A stretch of DNA of 64,000 nucleotides from Isoetes taiwanensis (lineage: Eukaryota; Streptophyta; Lycopodiopsida; Isoetales; Isoetaceae), in assembly GCA_021234155.1 (NCBI GenBank), contig JAJEKV010000031.1, positions 14,007,748-14,071,747 on the forward strand, written 5' to 3'. Position numbers and translations under genes: made by a program. The notes beneath the pieces are model-generated. The model saw nothing but the letters and a program-made list of their open reading frames with translations, was not told where the DNA came from and searched no databases. Shown one piece after another: positions 57,567 through 64,000 of this stretch (its first letter is position 1; the number at the start of each line of letters is the position of its first letter).

Positions 57567-59640
57567 GAGCTCAATGGGAAGCTATTGGCATGGTCAAAAG
57601 CTGTTGTTGGCAATACCGCTTCAAGCGTTGGGACTTAGTACGGATTGCTAAAAAGACTGATGTTAGGAGTGAGCTTGAAGGACTATTAGATTTGCAAAAG
57701 TCAAAAGGTAGCCTAAATAATCTCAAGATAAGTGTAGCTCGGTGAGATTATGTGACCATGGCTTGAGAACTTATGGTTAGAAGTTCATGAGTCGAAGTGT
57801 TGGATATTATCTAGAAGATAATATACAGATGACCATAGCAATCTCTATAAGCATAGAGTTTCCTGAATTGTGTTTGAATTGTGATATAATCCTTATTTGA
57901 AGGATTGATAATGCACGTCGAGAAGATTGACTAAAGGGCATGGTGGCTGTGTCTGGGACTAGTGCATTAGAGTCTTTTCTTGTGGAAAAGTGGTTATGTC
58001 CTGTTGGTTGATCCTTATGTTCGTGTGCAATGCATCACAAAATCCTATACTAGGTATGGGAAGTTATGGGTCAAGTTTTCCAAGTTGTTACTTGGAGTTG
58101 AGTGTGCAATGTGTCAGGCTATGAAACCCAAGGATGGTTGCATACTAAGATTGCCACAAGTTTAATTACATGGAACCATTACGTAAGTGTGGGAGCATGA
58201 GTCACATTGCTCGAGACTGCTAGGCAGCGCAGTTGGTTCTAGTAAGGTTTGACCAAGTACCCTAGGGTGGTACTAATGAAGTAGATATTGTTAACCTAAT
58301 GTGGTTAAAATATGCATGCAACATGATGGGACCATTGAGATGGTCTATGTGAAGGATTGCGAGATCATGTATTGGATAAATGTGTGAACCATCTAGATGT
58401 ACTCCGATCAACGCAGTCTTGAAAGATGTGTTGTGAGTAAAATTTATCCATGAGAAGTTAACCAAGTGGAAGGATTAGCTATCCTACCCTGTTGCTTCGA
58501 ATTAATCCATGTAAACAATCTAAAATGATCTAATATATGTAGATTGGCGTAGAATCCTATGATATGTACAACAGTACATTAGTGCCTCAAAAAGGATTCT
58601 ACTTTGCATTGTTGCATGATGGGGAGGCAATTCTCACTTTCCCAGAAGTAGAGTTGCATGAATCTCCAAGTCAAACCTTATGCAAGTTGAGGACATCTTG
58701 AGGAAGATGATTGTGTTAACCTGAGAAATGATAATTTCCTAGTTATACGAACAATTTTCTTAATAACATGGTTAAGAAAAGTGTCAATGTTCATTTCGCA
58801 TTATGCTAATCCCTTTCGAGGGAAGGAGGCTGGGAATATTAGCATATGAGATAGCTTTGTGGGAAAACTAGATCTAGTACTGAGTGTTGTGAAAGCTAAC
58901 TATACGAACTATACTATGTTGGGTAATGAGGCTATATTCCATGATATAGTGTTCGTGTTAAACTCCACTGTAACTCCAATTTGAATACACTCCCTTTTGT
59001 TCAAAAATTGTACAATAAGAATATTCTTGGAATATCAATGTCTCGTAGGGACATGAGAAGGCCATTAGAAGAATAAGTAATTGTACAATATATTTTCTAT
59101 CTTGAATCCTTAGTTAGACCTTGAGGACAAGGTTCTAGCCGCTGGGAGTGTTACAGTAATTTGGGGGCATGTCGCACATGCTAGACCCTATGGGACGTCC
59201 ATGGTTGTGGAGTAGCGTCGATTTTACCACTGGATGGTCTGGGATATGATTGACATAAGTAGATGATTTGTATTTACTGAGTGCGGATAGTGAATTTTAA
59301 GATGGCAATAGTTTGTTCGTATACTTAAGTGGCAATAAATTCAAGGTTAAGGAGTCCAAGAATGGATTTAAAACCTTTGTGTGTGTATGGGTTGACAAGA
59401 CAACCATGATTGGCTTGGATCAATCTAAAGGTAAATATACCAAGAATGCAAAGTACAACTTGGGTTCTTGTTTTGGGGTTGTATCATTAGATGTATGTCA
59501 AACTGCTCCGGGTCATACTATCTTGCCTAATCAGGGATTTGGCTTATGCTTGGCTCTGGTTTCCCCAAGAATATCTGTTGGCGAGTTGTGCTTGATGCAT
59601 TCTGGGCTAAGACAGATGATCTAAATTTGCTTCTTGTTGT
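57567..59640 (+). other. Chromovirus interior with a second LEDKVL/LTR-like junction
   Basis: No intact ORF. At 59117-59150 the sequence reads LEDKVLAAG and then TGTTACAGTAA, i.e. a chromovirus pol end followed by an LTR-like start, resembling the true end at 59855-59893 (LEDKVLRGGE, TGTTACGG). This suggests a remnant of a second related element or an internal rearrangement between about 59148 and 59640. A 103-codon frame at 59313-59624 has no recognised domain. Confidence 0.4.
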
Positions 59641-59741
59641 TGATGCAACTTTTGGATTGCAAGAAGGTCTAACAAAGTTGTGTTTGCAAATGTGGAGCTA
59701 ATGTCTTATTCTAAATGGTAAGCATGGTGCTTTTTCGGCAG

Positions 59742-59855
59742 TTGCGCAATAGAGATATTCATGAATATCTAGTCTTGTGGCGAGGCCAGTCTCCTATGGA
59801 TGCCACTTGGAAGACAGATGATTTTGTGCAACGTTTTCCTCATTTGAAACTCTAG
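59742..59855 (+). pseudogene. Chromodomain at the integrase C-terminus
   Basis: The frame gives IHEYLVLWRGQSPMDATWKT then DDFVQRFPHLKL, matching chromovirus chromodomains (EYLVxWKGxxxxxATWE). The normal downstream LEDKVLRGGE reads in the next frame (59858-59887). Chromodomains tether integration complexes to histone marks. Confidence 0.75.
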
Positions 59856-59874
59856 ACCTTGAGGACAAGGTCCT

Positions 59875-59892
59875 AAGGGGAGGGGAGGAAGT
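59875..59892 (+). promoter_or_regulatory. Polypurine tract
   Basis: AAGGGGAGGGGAGGAAG lies immediately before the 3' LTR (59893), primer for plus-strand cDNA synthesis. Confidence 0.8.
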
Positions 59893-60690
59893 TGTTACGG
59901 ACCAAGGACAAGTCGCGCTTGCGGGCCTTGGGACCGGGAGTCTGCGTCGGAAATGCCACGGGGTGGCTTGGGAACATCCCAAGCAGTTATACCGCCTAGG
60001 GGCGGCGTGGGGTTTATTTTCTAATTGGCCAAAGTTTCGTATGCTAATGTGACTTTTTATTAAATTATGAAGTTTCTAGCAAAAAGCCATCTAACCATTG
60101 AAATGGGGGTGTGACATGGCATTTTCCTATTGGCTGAGGCTAATAAAAGGGAAAATTGAGTCTCTCCTGATCATGGCCTGATATAACGGCCGGATCAACC
60201 AAAAGGCATCCGGATCCAAGCTAATCCTGGTCGGATTGAGCTGCAGAAAAGGGCCACGGCCCTTTTTCGAGCTAATTATGATCCTAGTGGCCTTATAAAG
60301 TGATTTGGGAGCGCTTTTGGAGCGAGGAGTTCTTTCCTTGGAGCGAGCAGTTGAAGCATTCTGTTCTTCTAAATAGCCTGATCTTCTACTGCTAATGGTT
60401 TTGACCCATTACGAATTGATTGGGAATCAATTCAGCTCGTTCTGAGTTACTTCAATATTTGGTGTTGGCTTAGAGGGACACTCTGTTCTGTGAGTGTTCT
60501 TGCTTGCTCTTTGAGCAATACTGTTGTGGCAGTATTCAGTTCTTGTGTTAGAACTGCTGAAGCTGTGCTTCAGGCTGATCCTGGAGATCAGTAAGCAATC
60601 GTGCGTAGGGAGCTCAGGGAGTTCATGGTTGTGGGGAATTCTGGGAATTCTAGGTAGCGCGGTTGTACCTACTTTTGTAGGCGTTTGACA
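59893..60690 (+). repeat. 3' LTR of the chromovirus (798 bp)
   Basis: TGTTACGGACC...GCGTTTGACA, followed directly by CCAGT (60691-60695). Pairs with 41955-42749. Confidence 0.88.
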
Positions 60691-60695
60691 CCAGT

Positions 60696-60920
60696 TCCTT
60701 CCAACATGTATACACACACAAATATGCAACCTACTACCTGCTACCCCAATCCTAGAATGTTTAAGACCAGCAGACTCACCGACACCACCTTACTCATGAC
60801 AATCCATAAATACCATGACCTTACCAAACAACGTAGATGACAGCCACCCAGCCACCCTCCATTGCACGTCACCCTCCCAATTCCACTCGCGAAACCTTAT
60901 TCTCCAACCCATCCCCTGCA
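60696..60920. other. Right flank of the chromovirus (interrupted Helitron upstream region)
   Basis: Should be the continuation of 41949. C-rich, without a clear ORF. Probably the 5' leader of the minus-strand Helitron. Confidence 0.4.
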
Positions 60921-60921
60921 C

Positions 60922-62303
60922 ATAGAATAGAATAGAATAGGTTTTTAGCGTCCACGGAGACCAATTGGCCTATGGGACCCAAACAAAAAGAGAGCAGCAA
61001 GCGTATTACTGACAGGATTAAAAAAACCCCTCCCCGAAGGGTTTTCGAGGGAAAAACCTTAGCAGTAATAAGCATGCTGGCACACTGTACAATTGCATAG
61101 GACAGTTCAATACCGTCCCGTAGGACACAAACGAGTCCGTGCATCTATAACCTCCTGGAGGTATGACCCCAACAAACCCACTGATGCCATAGTCAATAAC
61201 TGATGCAATGGCTGGCCAGGCACTAGTAATCGAACATATCGCTCTCGGATATGGGCAAATCTTTGGGCAGATCTAGAGGGCATGACAATCATCCTCAATC
61301 GCTACGGGTGGCAACACCGGCAAAGCCTTTGCTCTCGCTTCCCGAGCCCAACGCCATGTTTCAATGCAGAGGCGATGTGCACCCGCGCGAATGGAAGCTA
61401 TAAGTCCGCGCTTCTTCATGGGCGTACCGGGTGTACAAATATTGGTGTGGGCCTCTTTGTGAGCCTAGGATTGACTTGCCGCTGATAGTGTGCCGCCTAA
61501 CGCGGCGCCGAGCCTCTCATCCCGTGAGCTTGGGCGAAGGAAAATAGCATCTAGGTACGCTTTAAGTGCCTCACGATCTTTCTTTGTCCCGACTGACGCA
61601 TCCGTTTGCTGCGACACCCCAGCGCGAGAACCACCGAAGCTTGCTTGTCTTTCCAACAGGATTTTAGGCGCTGGGGACCCATCGCCGCGGGCCAAAGCAA
61701 GGTGGGGCAAGCTTGTATCAGCCATAGCGACCACCTTTTGAAGTAAACGATATGGCGCTCCAATGCAGCTCGCTGAAGGGGTAGAAAGCCCGCCTCCCGG
61801 AGTAGGATCTGATGCACGGAATCGCGGACTTCACCCCGGGCCCGTGCTGCTAGAAGGCCTTCGCACACCGCCGAGGTCATTCCAGGTGTTGAGGGATATC
61901 ACCGGACCCACACTTCTGCCCCATACAAAAGGACCGGCTCAACCAAGGCCTGGTGACCCCAGGCATACAACTCTACCTTGTGGCTGTTGTTCTGCATGGC
62001 ATATAGTGCTTTCCAACCCGCCGTGACCCGCAACCTGATAGCCGCATCCCAATGGGTGGTAGTTGAGAACTCAGTCCCCAAGTACTTGTAGGTCGGAGCC
62101 ACCTCTACCTCTTGCCCCTGGTAAGTGAATGTGGGAAGCCTTGGCTGACGGGATGATGCAACTAGCAGCACCCTAGTTTTGGCCAAGTTAACTTGCATAC
62201 CAGTGAATTGGCAAAAAGTGTCAAGAGCATCCAGGTGACGTTGCATGTCCTCTAGAGTATAGGCCATGAGGTTGACATCGTCAACATATAATTGATGTTG
62301 CAT
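60922..62303 (-). mobile_element. Truncated LINE with (CTATT)n tail
   Basis: Minus frame 62303-61899 is the RT end: QLYVDDVNLMAYTLEDMQRH (YVDD), FCQFTGMQVNLAKTRVLL, PTYKYLGTEFS, EPVLLYGAEVWV. It continues in broken frames: VHQILLREAGFLPLQRAALE (about 61800), ALKAYLDAIFLRP (about 61560), RERYVRLLVPGQPLHQLL (about 61240). The 3' end 'gacgctaaaaacc' is followed by CTATT repeats (plus strand 60922-60940). The 5' end is cut at 62303 in the RT palm. Related to the LINE at 20.5 kb by domain layout. Confidence 0.8.
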
Positions 62304-62307
62304 ACAA

Positions 62308-62400
62308 GCTCAAAGCTCAAAGCTCAAAGCTGATTGATAACGATGCATCCGTGCACGGCCTTGAAGCCGATCCAAAGCGGGATGCCGGTATTAATAGAGA
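62308..62400 (+). repeat. LINE 3'-tail sequence shared with 21908-21980
   Basis: After three 'agctcaa' iterations, 'gctgattgataacga.gca.c.gtgcacggccttgaagccgatccaaagc' and 'tgccggtattaata.ag' match 21908-21980 with few differences. It is in plus orientation, opposite to the adjoining minus-strand LINE. Confidence 0.8.
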
Positions 62401-62515
62401 AAAGTGAAGCCTTCAGAAAAGAATGTAAACTAGCATGATGTGCTAGTAGCGCCCATCAGGGAGCTCGCCCATGCTACATAAGTCCACGGGCCTCAGGGCA
62501 CAAGGGACAATAATG

Positions 62516-62516
<1 letters not shown>

Positions 62517-62580
<64 letters not shown>
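62517..62580. repeat. (ATCT)16 microsatellite
   Basis: Sixteen uninterrupted ATCT units (64 bp), 110 bp after the LINE-tail sequence. It may be the simple-repeat tail of that retroposon. Confidence 0.95.
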
Positions 62581-62582
<2 letters not shown>

Positions 62583-62776
62583 ATGAGTTGTCGGGTAGAA
62601 GCATGAAAGGGGTGGCAAAAAAAGGGACACTTTTATACATTTACAAATGCAAAATGTAAACAATATCCCTACTACCATATTTATTATATTATCATTCATT
62701 TTTAGAATGTCTTAATTGGTGGGTTTCAAAATTCGAACGTAGGGAAATCCCGCTCGAGGTTTAGCTCCTCCCGCTC

Positions 62777-62872
62777 ATTCCCCAAGACTTTGTACTTCCG
62801 CCATAGCCAAACAGAGCACATCTCTATCCCCAAAACTCTGTACCTTCCTTGCCATAGCCAGATAGAGCAAAA
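62777..62872. repeat. Imperfect direct duplication upstream of the terminal ORF
   Basis: 'ccccaagactttgtacttcc' with 'gccatagccaaacagagca' recurs about 51 bp later as 'ccccaaaactctgtaccttcc' split by four bases and 'gccatagccagatagagca'. Probably the 5' leader of the following gene. Confidence 0.65.
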
Positions 62873-62907
62873 CCCCAGGCCATTTTTGAAGCTTTTCGAG
62901 GAGCATC

Positions 62908-64000
62908 ATGAAGCCAAGAACAAGGACGCCCCCATGGAAATCACCAAGAAATAAGCCCTTGAAGCCCATGGCGAGGTCTCCTAAGCCGGCAATGAGGAAA
63001 CTGAAGACTACTGTGGCAGAAAGACCTCCATTGCAGCCCGAGTTTGATAAGGTTAGCATTAAGCAGCTTAGAACCAATAACTTTGATACTATTTACCCAG
63101 GGCTTTTGCAAGTGGTCCAAGAAGTCTGGGGTTCTGAAGCACCAGCAGTGAGAGGTTACCAAGACAACAGGATCAAGCCAATTTGGATGCAGGATTTTTA
63201 TACAATCTATGAGCATGTTTTTAGCAGGAAAGACATTGCAAACCATCACATTCCTCTATACTTTGCTCGAGCTTATGCACTCCACTATAAAGGCATCAAA
63301 ATTGATTGGGAAGAGGTGAAAGAGAGTGCCACTGTACATGCAAAGAAGGAACAAAAGGATTCTGATTTGACTGATGTTGTTACCTTGAGATCATCCAATG
63401 TAAAAACAACTAAGGTACAGGTCGGATTTGGGCAGCAGATAGATGCAATGAAGAAGTTGATTGAAAGAAGATCAATGGATGCTGCTACCTTGATGAGAAA
63501 AATGAAGGATATGAAAGAGAAAAGGAAAACATTAGAATCTGATTTATGCAAGTTAGAAGGTGAGAGAAATACCTTGAATAGGTTTGTGCAAAGCAAGGAT
63601 GCACAGATCAGCACTCAGTTAAACAAACTGATGACTTTACGCTCGACAGGGCAGCCAACTGATTTGCAAATGGCCTTGGCCTCCCACTTTGAAGAGGAAA
63701 AATCTAGTTTCATTGAAGAAATGAATGGCTTAAAGATGCCAATTGAGAGTTTGACAAATGAATTGCATGCATTAGAGGCTGCCATCCAAGAAATCAGCAG
63801 GGATTTGGAGGCAAATGATGCTAGTGAGAGTAGAATAAAGGAAATGATATTATATGTAGAAAAATCTGATGTAATTTCCTTGCATCCTACTCCTCTACTT
63901 GCATCAGAATCAAGGGCATTAACTTCTGGCCATGTGAATACATGTAGCAATTGCAATGAGTGCCTCGACTCTATACTGCTGGTTTTACCATGTTGTGGAC
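62908..64000 (+). CDS. Coiled-coil protein with C-terminal Cys cluster, cut by window end
   Basis: Uninterrupted frame of 364 codons from ATGAAGCCAAG to the end of the window, with no stop. Residues 1-45 are very basic and Pro-rich (RTRTPPWKSPRNKPLKP), NLS- or DNA-binding-like. 46-140 is globular (FDTIYPGLLQVVQEVWG, WMQDFYTIYEHVFSRKD, IPLYFARAYALHYKGI). About 170-320 is charged and heptad-like (MKKLIERRSMDAATLMRKM, KEKRKTLESDLCKLEGE, EEEKSSFIEEMNGLKM). 345-364 reads TCSNCNECLDSILLVLPCC, which could begin a RING-like zinc finger (C-x2-C...LPC). No transposon motif seen; it may be a host gene or a decoded domestication. Codon use is smooth and the frame intact over 1.09 kb, so it is real coding sequence. 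Function unknown. Confidence 0.7.
   Translation, partial: MKPRTRTPPWKSPRNKPLKPMARSPKPAMRKLKTTVAERPPLQPEFDKVSIKQLRTNNFDTIYPGLLQVVQEVWGSEAPAVRGYQDNRIKPIWMQDFYTIYEHVFSRKDIANHHIPLYFARAYALHYKGIKIDWEEVKESATVHAKKEQKDSDLTDVVTLRSSNVKTTKVQVGFGQQIDAMKKLIERRSMDAATLMRKMKDMKEKRKTLESDLCKLEGERNTLNRFVQSKDAQISTQLNKLMTLRSTGQPTDLQMALASHFEEEKSSFIEEMNGLKMPIESLTNELHALEAAIQEISRDLEANDASESRIKEMILYVEKSDVISLHPTPLLASESRALTSGHVNTCSNCNECLDSILLVLPCCG

Larger units (their letters stand above)
41955..60690 (+). mobile_element. Chromovirus-type Ty3/gypsy element, 18.7 kb with nested insertions
   Basis: LTRs at 41955-42749 and 59893-60690 (TGTTACGG...TTTGACA) share almost the whole sequence, with roughly thirty differences by eye, and are flanked by CCAGT. 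A primer-binding-like TGGTATTAGAGCC follows the left LTR. A purine tract (AAGGGGAGGGGAGGAAG, 59875-59891) precedes the right LTR. Just upstream lies the decayed integrase chromodomain (59742-59855). After subtracting the four nested insertions, only about 4.6 kb of internal sequence remains, and gag/pol is otherwise unrecognisable. It is an old, degraded element that served as a landing site. Its own target is the Helitron region. Confidence 0.9.

Noticed and set aside
60922-62400. Twin-priming inversion of one LINE
   Set aside because: The minus-strand part has its own 3' end and tail at 60922, so the opposite-oriented tail at 62308 must come from another copy.
62941-63956. Minus-strand ORFs of 100-113 codons at the right end
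   Set aside because: They are antisense shadows of the 364-codon plus frame, which better explains the region.

Overview
The window reads as nuclear DNA of a land plant, most likely a fern or other seed-free vascular plant. It is AT-rich, intron-bearing and packed with plant-type transposons (Ty3/gypsy, Ty1/copia, LINEs, a Helitron with an RPA gene). Its one clear host gene is a PLS-type PPR gene with a long run of tandem S motifs, a style common in ferns and lycophytes. The lineage call is inference from gene style. There is no sign of prokaryotic or organellar organisation.

Layout. 1-5 kb: an array of a GGAAACCTCC motif on both strands, then a decayed coding-like stretch. 5.0-7.0 kb: a decayed minus-strand LINE ending in a poly(T) tract. 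7.9-8.3 kb: the end of a Ty1/copia pol, which is the target of an 11.1-kb minus-strand Ty3/gypsy element (8349-19450; LTRs of about 2.37 kb; TSD GTACG). 20.5-22.0 kb: a truncated LINE. 23.2-27.4 kb: the host-gene island, with a kinesin P-loop exon (minus), the PPR gene (24152-26062, plus) preceded by a uORF whose stop overlaps the PPR ATG, and a small spliced gene end. 27.4-35 kb: mostly non-coding, with a LINE 3' end tailed by (GGAA)n, a clean Helitron 3' terminus (hairpin plus CTAG at 31853) and a small ORF behind a TATA box. 35.0-41.9 kb: a minus-strand Helitron coding block (RPA1-like gene, then Rep/PIF1 helicase), decayed.

41955-60690 is a nested composite. An 18.7-kb chromovirus-type Ty3/gypsy element (LTRs 795 and 798 bp, TSD CCAGT, initiator-Met-type PBS, polypurine tract, chromodomain remnant) sits in the Helitron region. 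Inside it lie a 410-bp MULE-type MITE (41-bp TIRs, 10-bp TSD), a 7.1-kb Ty3/gypsy element whose two 360-bp LTRs look identical (TSD CTGCT), a 2.67-kb element with TTAA target duplication and CACTAGAGTTGTCCC termini (piggyBac-like), and a 5'-truncated LINE with poly(A) and a 16-bp TSD. Each insertion is bounded by target duplications that I read directly.

60.7-62.6 kb: a minus-strand LINE with a pentanucleotide tail, a second LINE-type tail and a 16-unit ATCT microsatellite. 62908-64000: an uninterrupted 364-codon frame running off the window end, coding for a coiled-coil protein with a Cys cluster.

No operon-like functional system is visible. The most notable items are the TTAA/CACTAG element with its internal palindromic GGACC...GGTCC motifs, the five-part nest, and the Helitron signals.
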